NCBI GenBank assembly: GCA_023388995.1
Contig: JAEWFD010000001.1
Location: forward strand, 1 to 22,443
Length of the DNA: 22,443 nt
Source of the DNA: Bacillota bacterium
GTDB taxonomy: Bacteria > Bacillota_I > Bacilli_A > Erysipelotrichales > Erysipelotrichaceae
Direction: 5' to 3'
The number at the start of each line of letters is the position of its first letter. The first letter of the stretch is position 1. A model generated the notes under the pieces. The model searched no databases. It was not told the origin of the DNA and was given only the letters and a program-made list of their open reading frames with translations. Shown here one piece after another: positions 6,894 to 14,868 of this stretch. The translations under genes were made by a program, and so were the position numbers.

Positions 6894-8927
6894 CTACAAT
6901 CGGCTCAAAAGCCCGTTGGCATCTAAAATCAAGGATATACTTCCGTCACCGAGAATGGTACAACCAGCTAGTCCTTCACCCTTGATATCATAACGGCTCA
7001 AGAATGTAGGGAATGGTTTAACCACAACTTGCTGCTCACCGATCAGGTCATCTACAAAAATACATGCACTTTGATCTTGGTTTTCAAGCAGAATCATAGT
7101 TCCATCTTCCAACTTGGTTTTATCCGTTTCGATTTTGAAGACATCATGAAGTCTGATAATATGGAATACTTCATTGCGCAATTTAATCATTTCAGCCCCA
7201 TTCGGATCATGGAATACTTGACAGTCAATACTGTCTTCCACCTTGAATGTTTGTCTGATTGATGTAATAGGTACGGTAAAGATGGTTTTCCCTACCATAA
7301 ACTCTAATCCGTCCACGATAGCGAGTGTAAGAGGGATTTTTATAATGAAGGTTGTTCCTTTATGTAATGTGCTCTCTATTGAAATAGAGCCGCTTACTTT
7401 CTCAATGTTTTTCTTTACAACATCCATTCCAACACCTCTGCCGGAGAACTCCGTTACCTGAGTATTGGTGGAAAAGCCCGGAAGCATGATCATGTTGAAG
7501 ATTTCTTTGGTGCTGTATTCGGAATCTGCTTTGGTTAGCAATCCGTTTTTGCGCGCCTTGTCTAGAATCTTTTTCGTATCCAAGCCTCTGCCATCATCGG
7601 CAACACTGATGACGATTTCGCCGCCGATATTTTGTGCGGACAATGTAATCTTGCCATCAGGATTTTTTCCTAATGCACGGCGTTCATCAATTGATTCAAT
7701 TGCATGATCCATTGCATTGCGAATCATGTGCATGAATGGATCTGTTATGACATCAATGATTGTTTTATCAACTTCGGTATCTTCACCAAAAGTTTCAAAT
7801 ATAACATTTTTATCGAGTTTCTTATTCATGTCGCGAACAATGCGGTTCATTTTATGGAATAAGCTTGACATTGGCATCATGCGGATAGACATTGTGATAT
7901 CCTGCAATTCATCTGTCAGCTTGCGAAGCTGGCGAATGGATTTATTGAAATGATCCAACGTGAGTCCTTTTAAGTCTGGATTGCTGGCGACCATGCTTTG
8001 CGCAATGACAATTTCTCCTACCACATCCATCAGCTGATCCAATTTTAATTGGTTTACACTGATCAGATTTTGCTTGCCTTTCGCAGCGATTGGTGAAGTT
8101 ACATCGGTATTTAGTACAGCAAGTGTTTCACTGCTGGCTTCCGCTTCTTCTTCCTTCACAACAGCAGTAGTTTCCTGCTTGGCGGTTGTCAAGAACTCAT
8201 AGGATTTAATATTGATAGCACTGTCCAGCACATGAATCACTTCATTCATAGATATAGAAGGTTTCACATGCAGCAATAGTCCATCTTTTGCGATTTTGGC
8301 GCTGTTGGCAGCATCCAATTGCGGATTTTCCGGCACGGACTGGACGATATCACATACTTCCTGCAACTGTGTAATCAACATAAATGCACGAACGTTTTCC
8401 ATTTGGCATTCTTCTTCATACATTACCTTAATGGATTGCAGGGGCTCGTTGGAGACAGTATGAATTGCAACAGGTGTTGCTTGCGCTGCTGTTGCATTGG
8501 CAGGAACAGGCTGTTTTTTTAATAATGCGATCTGGTGCTTCAACTGATTTGTTAAAGAGGCAGAACTGGTTGTACGGTAATTTGGGTCCTGAATGCGATC
8601 CATTTCTCCTTTGAAATAGTCGGAACATTGGAGTGTTAAATCGAATACAGCATCAGAATGGGCATCCATGGCAGTGTGATCTTCACGAATGATGAAAAAC
8701 ATATCTTCAACATGATGTGCAAGTGTGGCAATATCTTCAAGACCCATCATGGCCGAAGAGCCTTTGATGGTATGCATAATGCGGAATATTTCATTGATAT
8801 TATCCGGAGAAAAGCGTTTGAGCTTTTCTGCTTCAAGAATAATTTGATCTAACTGCTCTAATAGTGTTGTTGTTTCAAAAACAAACATCTCCATCATCGG
8901 TTCCATACTGATATCAATAGAACTCAT
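6894..8927 (-). CDS. cheA: Chemotaxis histidine kinase CheA
   Basis: Receptor-controlled kinase that phosphorylates CheY, CheB and probably CheV. Domain order: Hpt (P1, ~1-105) with phosphorylated His52 in MHTIKGSSAMMG; a CheY-docking-like P2 (~165-250); dimerisation P3 (~285-350) with LDQLMDVVGEIVIAQSM; ATPase P4 with N box HMIRNAMDHAIE, G1 VADDGRGLD and G2 FSGRGVGMDVV; and a CheW-like P5 at the C-terminus. About 677 residues, normal for Bacillota. I use the ATG at 8927; a TTG one codon upstream is less likely. The ribosome site is weak for this genome (GGTGG very close to ATG). Its promoter is about 115 nt upstream, and the gene heads the long minus-strand block. Confidence 0.96.
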   Translation of the reverse strand: MSSIDISMEPMMEMFVFETTTLLEQLDQIILEAEKLKRFSPDNINEIFRIMHTIKGSSAMMGLEDIATLAHHVEDMFFIIREDHTAMDAHSDAVFDLTLQCSDYFKGEMDRIQDPNYRTTSSASLTNQLKHQIALLKKQPVPANATAAQATPVAIHTVSNEPLQSIKVMYEEECQMENVRAFMLITQLQEVCDIVQSVPENPQLDAANSAKIAKDGLLLHVKPSISMNEVIHVLDSAINIKSYEFLTTAKQETTAVVKEEEAEASSETLAVLNTDVTSPIAAKGKQNLISVNQLKLDQLMDVVGEIVIAQSMVASNPDLKGLTLDHFNKSIRQLRKLTDELQDITMSIRMMPMSSLFHKMNRIVRDMNKKLDKNVIFETFGEDTEVDKTIIDVITDPFMHMIRNAMDHAIESIDERRALGKNPDGKITLSAQNIGGEIVISVADDGRGLDTKKILDKARKNGLLTKADSEYSTKEIFNMIMLPGFSTNTQVTEFSGRGVGMDVVKKNIEKVSGSISIESTLHKGTTFIIKIPLTLAIVDGLEFMVGKTIFTVPITSIRQTFKVEDSIDCQVFHDPNGAEMIKLRNEVFHIIRLHDVFKIETDKTKLEDGTMILLENQDQSACIFVDDLIGEQQVVVKPFPTFLSRYDIKGEGLAGCTILGDGSISLILDANGLLSRL

Positions 8928-9041
8928 CAAACCACCGTCTTTCTAGTTAACAAAGGGCATTAAAAATCAAATGATTGAAAAAAGGAAAATGAAATCATAA
9001 AGTTCACTTTTTCGCAATAAAACGTTAACAATTACAAGGAA

Positions 9042-9070
9042 ATAATAACATTGTTGTTAGTTTTGGTCAA
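9042..9070 (-). promoter_or_regulatory. Sigma-A promoter for cheA
   Basis: Minus strand TTGACC (9070-9065), 17-nt spacer, TATTAT (9047-9042), with TG one base before the -10 (extended -10). Each hexamer differs from consensus by one base. The start site would fall near 9035, leaving a leader of about 108 nt before the cheA ATG. No sigma-28/sigma-D type box was seen in front of cheA. Confidence 0.75.
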
Positions 9071-9418
9071 GAATTTGGATTCTTCAGTTATGTACAATTA
9101 TTGCTTATTGCAGCAAATGATAAATTTTGTATCAAATTGTGCATCTTTTCTATTGGGGATATGTGAAATGTAAAGATTTTTGCTATTTTTCGAAACTGTT
9201 TTTCAGCTTGGTTTTCTATCGTCTTTTAGGATTGACAGAAGCGTCGGGATCATGTGGTGAAGTAACTGCCGCATGTAGCGTGATGCATATTGCAGTGGAT
9301 TAAGAAATGCATAGTTGCTATATAACTTTAAAATATAGTGAAACGCGTTCAATTAGACTTTAAAATGTATCTAAATTATCACAAATTATGAAATTGCATA
9401 TCGTCTACTCTTGTTCCG

Positions 9419-9427
9419 TGATATAAT
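9419..9427 (+). promoter_or_regulatory. Extended -10 promoter for the first chemoreceptor
   Basis: TGATATAAT is a perfect extended -10 element (TGnTATAAT). No -35 hexamer is found at 16-18 nt; TTGCAT at 9394-9399 is 22 nt away. The string GTGnTATAATTnGG (allowing one base of length difference) recurs before the second receptor gene at 11516-11529. Transcription would start near 9434, just before the palindrome at 9440. Confidence 0.6.
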
Positions 9428-9439
9428 TGGTAACAATTA

Positions 9440-9467
9440 CATCTAATTGCTTTTAAGCAATTAGATG
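9440..9467 (+). repeat. 28-nt near-perfect palindrome in the receptor leader
   Basis: Arms CATCTAATTGCTT (9440-9452) and AAGCAATTAGATG (9455-9467) are perfectly complementary around a central TT. It lies between the predicted start site and the AAGGAGA ribosome site (9472). It could be an mRNA 5' stem that protects the message or tunes translation, or a DNA operator. There is no T-run after it, so it is not a terminator. Confidence 0.8.
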
Positions 9468-9486
9468 GTATAAGGAGAGTGTAATT

Positions 9487-11478
9487 ATGGGTGGTATTCG
9501 TGTTAAACTAGTGGTTTTATTCTCAGCAATTATCTTGGTGTCATCAGCTATTCTGGCATTTGTTTCCGTGAATCGGGCAAGTGCATCATTAGAAGCAGAG
9601 GCAAAAAAGGCTTTGCAGTCAATGGTAAATGAAACAGCCAAGGTTGCTCTCAGCCGTATTGATATGCAAAAGGAAGTCATTTCCTTATTGAGCCATATGG
9701 ATGGAATGGAGTCAATGGACTTGGATAAGCAATTGGCATTGCTGAAGAAACAGCTGCCTTACACCAATTTTCTGGATGTTGGTGTTGTCTTTCCGGACGG
9801 ATCAACCTTCTATACTGATGGCTCCAAAAGTAATTTGGGAGAGCGAGACTATGTGAAATCGGCGTTGAATGGCAACTTGGCAGTTTCCGATGTACTGCTT
9901 AGCAAAGTCACAAATTCACTAGTTCTAATGTATGCAGCGCCGATCTATCGCGGGCAGGAAATTGTCGGCGCATTGGTTGGGCGGCGTGATGGCAGTGCCT
10001 TGAGTCAGGTGATTATAGATTCCAAGCTCGGGCAAAGCGGCTATGCCTATATTGTAAACCAAGCAGGCACAATTGTTGCCCACCCTGATATTTCAATGGT
10101 AATGGAACAATTCAATCCTCTGGAGCAAGCCAAAGAGAATAGTGAACTGCAGTCCGTTGCGACGTTGATCGACCATGTGTTAGTTCAAGAAGAAGGTGTG
10201 GAGACTTATATTTATGAAGGTCGTAATTTATTGGCTGCATACGGGTTAGTGGAAGGATATAACTGGCACTTAATCGTAACAGCAGATCAGGATGAGATAT
10301 TAGCGTCCATTCCGCTGCTTCAACAAGAAATTATCAGAAATCTGGTCATGCTGCTGGCAGCCAGTGTCGTCATGATTGTATTTGTAGGAAATTCTATTGC
10401 AGCACCGTTAAGCAGAGTCGCCAAACGGGCGCAATCCGTTGCTCAATTGGACTTAACAGTTTCCATGCCCAAAAAAGACTTGCGGCGCAAAGATGAAATT
10501 GGGAAACTTGCGAATGCAATGGATGTCATACTTGCGGCGCTTCGGCAAATTGTGCAGGAACTCCATGCGACCTCAATCCACGTTGCTGAAGAAGCCCGAG
10601 GATTAAAAAATAATGCTGGTCAATCTGCCATGGCTTCTGACCAACTGACGATGACAGTGGAGGAAATTGCGAAGGGCGCCTTCGAACAAGCACAGAAGAC
10701 TGAACAGGGTTCGGTAAAATCAGCAATGCTGGGAGAGGCGATTGAACAGGAACTGAAGCAAATCAATGCGTTAAGCGAAGCGGCAGAACAAGTAAACAGC
10801 GCTGTTTCCAATGGTCTGCAGGAAATGCAGGAATTGAATCGTGTTAGCTTAGAAAATAAAGAGTTATCAAAAATGGTATACGAGGTAGTACAAAAAACGA
10901 GTGACAGTTCCAATCGGATCTCCGATGCCAGCCAATTGATTACATCGATTGCCAAACAAACTAATATTTTGGCCATCAACGCATCAATCGAAGCCGCAAG
11001 AGCAGGAGAAGCAGGAAAAGGCTTTGCGGTTGTTGCAAAGGAGATAGGGCAGCTGGCAGAACAAACAGCGAAGTCGGTGCAAGTTATTTTAGAAGTAATC
11101 ACCGACTTGCAAAGCAACGTCCAGCAGGCCGTTGTATCTATTGATGATAGTCAAAAGATTGCCAATCAGCAACTGGAAATCGCAAATGCCAGCAAGGACC
11201 AATTCTTGCAGATATCCTCTAAAGCATCACAGATGTCATCCATCGTGAAGGCTCTTCATGAAGTAAGCGGCAGCATGGATCAATCCAAAAATCAAATCAT
11301 TGATGCCCTTCATGGATTGACAGCGATTGCTGAGGAAAATTCAGCAGCGACGCAGCAAGCATCTGCTTCAATCGAAGAACAAAGTGCCACTTTGCAAGAG
11401 ATGGCACATGCCAGCAACGGGCTTGCTGATCAAGCTGCAGCACTTCGTAAATTGGTAGAAAAATTTCATTTATCATGA
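9487..11478 (+). CDS. Methyl-accepting chemotaxis protein, Cache sensor
   Basis: Transmembrane chemoreceptor of 663 residues. TM1 is at ~8-28. An extracellular sensor of about 250 residues (30-280) has double-Cache features: ERDYVKSALNG at ~119-129, YAAPIYRGQEIVGALVG at ~149-165, and GYAYIVNQAGTIVAHPD at ~185-201. TM2 is at ~283-303 and HAMP at ~304-356. A long coiled-coil signalling domain follows, with the conserved tip AINASIEAARAGEAGKGFAV near residue 500. The C-terminus (KLVEKFHLS) has no CheR-tether pentapeptide. Ligand unknown; Cache receptors often bind amino or organic acids, but I cannot show the specific binding motif here. ATG start with AAGGAGA 9 nt upstream. Divergent from cheA, it heads the plus-strand receptor cluster. 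Confidence 0.95.
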   Translation: MGGIRVKLVVLFSAIILVSSAILAFVSVNRASASLEAEAKKALQSMVNETAKVALSRIDMQKEVISLLSHMDGMESMDLDKQLALLKKQLPYTNFLDVGVVFPDGSTFYTDGSKSNLGERDYVKSALNGNLAVSDVLLSKVTNSLVLMYAAPIYRGQEIVGALVGRRDGSALSQVIIDSKLGQSGYAYIVNQAGTIVAHPDISMVMEQFNPLEQAKENSELQSVATLIDHVLVQEEGVETYIYEGRNLLAAYGLVEGYNWHLIVTADQDEILASIPLLQQEIIRNLVMLLAASVVMIVFVGNSIAAPLSRVAKRAQSVAQLDLTVSMPKKDLRRKDEIGKLANAMDVILAALRQIVQELHATSIHVAEEARGLKNNAGQSAMASDQLTMTVEEIAKGAFEQAQKTEQGSVKSAMLGEAIEQELKQINALSEAAEQVNSAVSNGLQEMQELNRVSLENKELSKMVYEVVQKTSDSSNRISDASQLITSIAKQTNILAINASIEAARAGEAGKGFAVVAKEIGQLAEQTAKSVQVILEVITDLQSNVQQAVVSIDDSQKIANQQLEIANASKDQFLQISSKASQMSSIVKALHEVSGSMDQSKNQIIDALHGLTAIAEENSAATQQASASIEEQSATLQEMAHASNGLADQAAALRKLVEKFHLS

Positions 11479-11516
11479 AGTAAATCGAACGTATTATAGT
11501 AACCGGAAGTTTGCTG

Positions 11517-11525
11517 TGCTATAAT
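11517..11525 (+). promoter_or_regulatory. Extended -10 promoter for the second chemoreceptor
   Basis: TGCTATAAT matches TGnTATAAT perfectly, and the wider context GTGCTATAATTTGG matches that in front of the first receptor. No -35 box is seen at the usual distance. An inverted repeat GTAACC (11499-11504) / GGTTAC (11533-11538) brackets the -10 and might be an operator. Confidence 0.55.
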
Positions 11526-11574
11526 TTGGAAGGTTACAATGTAATACTATAGAAGATGATTGTGGAGGAATAAA

Positions 11575-13344
11575 ATGCTTAAGAATGTTTCAATTAAAGG
11601 GAAATTAATGATGTTAATTGTAGTCCCTATTGTATTGTTTTTTGTGTCTACTGCGTTTTCCGTGTACAGCATGAGTTCATTGATGCGGCGCTTAGACAAT
11701 TTTACAGATGCGACCAATGATGCCGCTTATGCGATTAAGGATTCCAGAATTAATATCCTGACAATCCAAAAACAATTTAATTTATTACGGGATTTAAACA
11801 TTAACTCAGAAGAAGCGCAAGGAAAGCAGCAGTTCATTGAAATTGAAACAAAAGCGGCGTTAACCAATATTGCGCTATTATATCAACTATTGCCAGATCA
11901 AAAAGATTTGATTGCCAAATTTGATAAGACAGTCAATGACTGGTTGGATAAGATTGATTTAGCGATGCAGGCAACAAGCAATGCCGATCCTATTGCATAC
12001 CGCAGTTTCTTAGAAGAAGCATCGGAGACTGCAGATCAAATTACGTCAGTTGCTGTTCAGCTGGAAAGTAAAATTGATCAAATTGTGAAAGATGAAATTG
12101 CAGCATTCCATTTGATGGAACGGGTTAACATGATTGTAATGATATCGTTGTTTGTGATCATTGTGGCAGTTACTGTTCTTGTTGGTATGGTTTCCATGAA
12201 ATCTATTACCAAACCAATTCAATTGATTACCGATGCCTTTAATGAAGTAAACAGCGGTAATCTGCAAGTGGAATTGAAATATGATACCAAAGACGAGCTA
12301 GGTATCTTGGCTACCCAGCTGGGAAAAACGATTCGCCGCTGGCGGACCGTTATCACGGTACTTTGTGAGAACTTAGAGAAGCTGTCAAACAGTGATTTGA
12401 ATGTTGGTATTAAGCAAGAATTTGCCGGCGATTTTAATCCATTGAAAACCAACATCAATTTAATTGCTGAGAATATGAATGAAATGCTGGGGAAAATTGC
12501 TGATGCGGGAAATGAAGTAACGGCTGGAGCTCAGCAAATGGCAAATGCTTCTCAAGCACTTGCGCAAGGGGCTGCTGAACAAGCGAGCTCACTGGAAGTA
12601 TTGTCTTCTGCCATTAATGAAGTAACAGGACATGTCCGTGTCAATGCGACGAATGCTCAACAAGCAAATGCGAAAACCAATGATATCAGCGGTTATTTAG
12701 ATAAATCTAATATGCAGATGAGTGAAATGATGAAAGCGATGGATGTTATTACAGAGAAATCCGGTGAAATCAGTAAGATCATCAAGACCATTGATAACAT
12801 TGCCTTCCAGACAAATATTCTGGCATTGAATGCTGCTGTTGAGGCAGCAAGAGCAGGTGCTGCAGGAAAAGGTTTTGCGGTTGTTGCCGATGAAGTACGT
12901 AATTTGGCAAGCAAGTCTGCGGAAGCAGCAAAAGACACAACGGCGTTAATCCAAGATACAATTCATGCCGTTGATAATGGAACGGTGATCGCAAATGAGA
13001 CTGCTTCCTCACTGGTGGATGTCATCAGAGAAACTTCTTCTATTGTCAGCTTAATCAGCGGTATTGCATCAGCTTCCAATGAGCAAGCTACATCAATCGG
13101 AAAGATTACCCAAGGAATCGAGCAAATTTCCAATGTTGTTCACACCAATTCAGCCACAAGTGAAGAAAGTGCTGCTTCTGCAGAAGAATTATTAAGTCAA
13201 GCAGAAGTTATGCGTGGTTTGATTTCTAGTTTCCGTCTGAAAGACCAGCTGATAGATCAAAAGAGCACAATCATCCATGAACCGGTTGCTGCTGTGAAGC
13301 AGGTTCATAAGCAAGAGAGTGGCGCGTTTGATAAATATGCATGA
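11575..13344 (+). CDS. Methyl-accepting chemotaxis protein, four-helix-bundle sensor
   Basis: Transmembrane chemoreceptor of 589 residues. TM1 is at ~10-31; the helical extracellular sensor (~33-184) is of the four-helix-bundle type; TM2 is at ~186-208. HAMP (~206-258) is followed by a second HAMP-like segment (~265-310, with SDLNVGIKQEFAGDFNPLK). The signalling domain has the tip ALNAAVEAARAGAAGKGFAV near residue 420. I start at the ATG at 11575, which has GTGGAGGAA upstream; a TTG at 11560 would overlap that site. Its 3' end overlaps the next gene (cheW-like) by 8 nt, so that adaptor is co-translated with this receptor. There is no C-terminal CheR tether. The ligand cannot be read from the sequence. 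Confidence 0.94.
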   Translation: MLKNVSIKGKLMMLIVVPIVLFFVSTAFSVYSMSSLMRRLDNFTDATNDAAYAIKDSRINILTIQKQFNLLRDLNINSEEAQGKQQFIEIETKAALTNIALLYQLLPDQKDLIAKFDKTVNDWLDKIDLAMQATSNADPIAYRSFLEEASETADQITSVAVQLESKIDQIVKDEIAAFHLMERVNMIVMISLFVIIVAVTVLVGMVSMKSITKPIQLITDAFNEVNSGNLQVELKYDTKDELGILATQLGKTIRRWRTVITVLCENLEKLSNSDLNVGIKQEFAGDFNPLKTNINLIAENMNEMLGKIADAGNEVTAGAQQMANASQALAQGAAEQASSLEVLSSAINEVTGHVRVNATNAQQANAKTNDISGYLDKSNMQMSEMMKAMDVITEKSGEISKIIKTIDNIAFQTNILALNAAVEAARAGAAGKGFAVVADEVRNLASKSAEAAKDTTALIQDTIHAVDNGTVIANETASSLVDVIRETSSIVSLISGIASASNEQATSIGKITQGIEQISNVVHTNSATSEESAASAEELLSQAEVMRGLISSFRLKDQLIDQKSTIIHEPVAAVKQVHKQESGAFDKYA

Positions 13345-13801
13345 TAATGAAGCATATCAGAAATATCCTTGGTTGATCTTTCGCTTACTTCATAGCAATT
13401 ACGCAATTAATACAAGATATGTATCAGCGGTGTTAGAAGTTTCTGAGATTGTAAAGGTGGTCGATGCCCCTGACTACATAGAAGGATTGATTCAGGTGCG
13501 TGACGAAGTGTTATCTTTGATCCATACCGCAAAGCTCTTTCTGCCGAAAGAGAGCCATCCAAAACCGGTGCTTGCAATTTTACTGAACTACGAAGATCAT
13601 CACTTTGCCTTTGGCATTGATGCGGTTGTCGGCGTGGAAGAGATTGCTTTAATTTCAAAAAGCAGCGACTTTAATAAGGGGTCCATGAAAAGCCAGTATT
13701 TATACGGTGTAGGAAAATCCTTGCTTGATGATCAGCAGGCAGTGATTTTGCTTCTGGATGATGATTATTTGGTACAATCAGTATCAAAAGTTTGTGATTG
13801 A
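13337..13801 (+). CDS. Second, diverged CheW-like coupling protein
   Basis: A 155-residue protein made of one CheW domain: a first strand with WLIFRLLHSNYAINTRYVSA (~12-31), then VVDAPDYIEGLIQVRDEVLSLIHTAKLFL (~42-70), and FAFGIDAVVGVEEI (~92-105). In the canonical Arg-Gly turn the Gly is replaced by Asp (VRDEVL), the same change as in the CheV next door (PRDSVL), while the main CheW has LRGKIV. I use the ATG at 13337, which overlaps the receptor stop by 8 nt; a GTG at 13319 is a possible longer start. No strong ribosome site is seen, in line with coupled translation. Likely a receptor-specific adaptor for the array; it could also be a competitor that does not bind CheA. Confidence 0.88.
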   Translation: MHDNEAYQKYPWLIFRLLHSNYAINTRYVSAVLEVSEIVKVVDAPDYIEGLIQVRDEVLSLIHTAKLFLPKESHPKPVLAILLNYEDHHFAFGIDAVVGVEEIALISKSSDFNKGSMKSQYLYGVGKSLLDDQQAVILLLDDDYLVQSVSKVCD

Positions 13802-13835
13802 CAGGTTAATTTTGATTTATTTTTCTAATTTATAA

Positions 13836-13844
13836 TGATACAAT
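13836..13844 (+). promoter_or_regulatory. Candidate extended -10 promoter for cheV
   Basis: TGATACAAT (TGnTAcAAT) lies 24 nt before the cheV ATG; TATAAT at 13831-13836 is an overlapping alternative. A perfect TTGACA at 13798-13803 overlaps the preceding stop codon but is too far from either -10 (27 nt or more) to pair with it. Weakly supported; read-through from the receptor-cheW unit is also possible. Confidence 0.35.
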
Positions 13845-13867
13845 AGAGGACAAAGGAAGGTAATATT

Positions 13868-14794
13868 ATGGTAAGTAAAAGTGAGATCCTACTAGAATCT
13901 GGTACAAATGAAATTGAGATTATGGAGTTTATGATTGGGGACAATGCTTTTGGTATTAATGTCGCTAAAGTGCGGGAAATCATGATGCCTAGTCCTGTAA
14001 AAGTGATTCCATTATCCCATCCATGTGTTGAAGGCGTATTTAAGCCTAGAGACAGTGTGCTTACTTTAATCAATTTACCCAAATACTTGAAATATGATGA
14101 GTCAACAGGACTAGGGAAGGATTTGTTTATTGTCACTAATTTCAATAAAACACATATTGCTTTCCGTGTTCACAGCGTGGTTGGGATTAACCGGGTTTCC
14201 TGGTCTGATATTCAAAAACCGGATTCTACCATTTATGGCGGTGATGAAGGGATTGCGACCGGCATTGTTGAGTTTAATAAGCACTTAATTACAATTCTTG
14301 ACTTTGAAAAGATTGTGGCTGAAATCGCTCCGGAAACGAGTATCGATGTGGCGGCTGTCAGTGCCATGAATCGGACTCCGGATAAGACTCCTCTAATTGT
14401 GGTTGAAGACTCTGTATTATTGAGCAAGCTGATCATTGAGAGCTTGCATAAGTCTGGATACACCAATATCAAGAAGTTTGATAATGGGGAAGAGGCGTGG
14501 AGTTTTCTGCATGAAATGAGAGATGAGCCTATGGAAAAGATCAAAGAGCAAGTTCGTTTGATTATTACAGATATTGAAATGCCGAAGATGGATGGACACC
14601 GCCTGACAAACTTGGTAAAAAGCGATATGAAGTTAAGGCAAATACCTCTTGTTATTTTCTCTTCATTGATTAATGATGAGATGTATATCAAAGGGAAGCA
14701 GCTTGGTGCGGATGAGCAATTGTCGAAGCCGGATATTATTCATCTGGTGGATGTCATTGACCATTTGCTGGACTATAAGAAGACAGTTGCATAA
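13868..14794 (+). CDS. cheV: Chemotaxis adaptor with receiver domain, CheV
   Basis: Fusion of a CheW domain (residues ~15-155) and a receiver (~174-300), 308 residues, normal for CheV. The receiver keeps the acidic pair Glu180-Asp181, phospho-acceptor Asp235 (LIITDIEMPKMDG), Ser265 and Lys287 (LSKPD), so it should be phosphorylated by CheA and serve in adaptation. The CheW part has the family's Arg61 followed by Asp (KPRDSVLTLINL), like the neighbouring second CheW. AAGGAAGG precedes the ATG by 6-8 nt. It closes the plus-strand receptor cluster, and a terminator follows 30 nt later. Confidence 0.95.
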   Translation: MVSKSEILLESGTNEIEIMEFMIGDNAFGINVAKVREIMMPSPVKVIPLSHPCVEGVFKPRDSVLTLINLPKYLKYDESTGLGKDLFIVTNFNKTHIAFRVHSVVGINRVSWSDIQKPDSTIYGGDEGIATGIVEFNKHLITILDFEKIVAEIAPETSIDVAAVSAMNRTPDKTPLIVVEDSVLLSKLIIESLHKSGYTNIKKFDNGEEAWSFLHEMRDEPMEKIKEQVRLIITDIEMPKMDGHRLTNLVKSDMKLRQIPLVIFSSLINDEMYIKGKQLGADEQLSKPDIIHLVDVIDHLLDYKKTVA

Positions 14795-14800
14795 GTAATT

Positions 14801-14817
14801 TCAACCAAGTTGGTTGA
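14801..14817 (+). repeat. Odd 17-nt perfect palindrome after cheV
   Basis: TCAACCAA-G-TTGGTTGA has 8-nt arms around a single central base, 6 nt after the cheV stop. As RNA the stem would need to open several bases for a loop. It may be a protein-binding site or simply part of the terminator context. Confidence 0.6.
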
Positions 14818-14824
14818 TAATAGA

Positions 14825-14868
14825 AAGGCTTAACGAGATAATCAGAAATGAGTTCGTTAGGCTTTTTT
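14825..14868 (+). terminator. Intrinsic terminator after cheV
   Basis: AAGGCTTAACGA (14825-14836) pairs with TCGTTAGGCTTT (14854-14865) over 12 bp including two G-T wobbles. A 17-nt loop separates the arms, and the T-run extends to 14868. It divides the chemotaxis cluster from the sugar island. Confidence 0.75.

Larger units (their letters stand above)
8928..9486 (+). other. Divergent cheA / chemoreceptor regulatory region (559 nt, no gene)
   Basis: No convincing coding sequence on either strand. It holds the cheA promoter (9042-9070, minus), the receptor extended -10 (9419-9427, plus) and the 28-nt palindrome (9440-9467). The middle is mostly A/T-rich, with a distinctly G/C-richer patch at about 9235-9300 that can fold: CATGTGG (9251-9257) pairs with CCGCATG (9269-9275) through one G-U. 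The 11-mer TAACAATTACA occurs twice, at 9026-9036 and 9431-9441, close to both predicted start sites. Confidence 0.6.

Noticed and set aside
9394..9427. TTGCAT with TATAAT as a standard sigma-A promoter for the first receptor
   Set aside because: The spacing is 22 nt, too long; the extended -10 alone is the better explanation.
8931..9486. Cyclic-di-GMP riboswitch in the cheA/receptor spacer
   Set aside because: The conserved cores of the known classes were not found; only simple inverted repeats are visible.
10620..11117. 165-codon open frame on the minus strand inside the first chemoreceptor
   Set aside because: It lies opposite the strongly conserved signalling domain and has no family features; a shadow of the receptor's codon use.
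11560..11574. TTG start for the second chemoreceptor
   Set aside because: The TTG overlaps the GTGGAGGAA ribosome site that serves the ATG at 11575.
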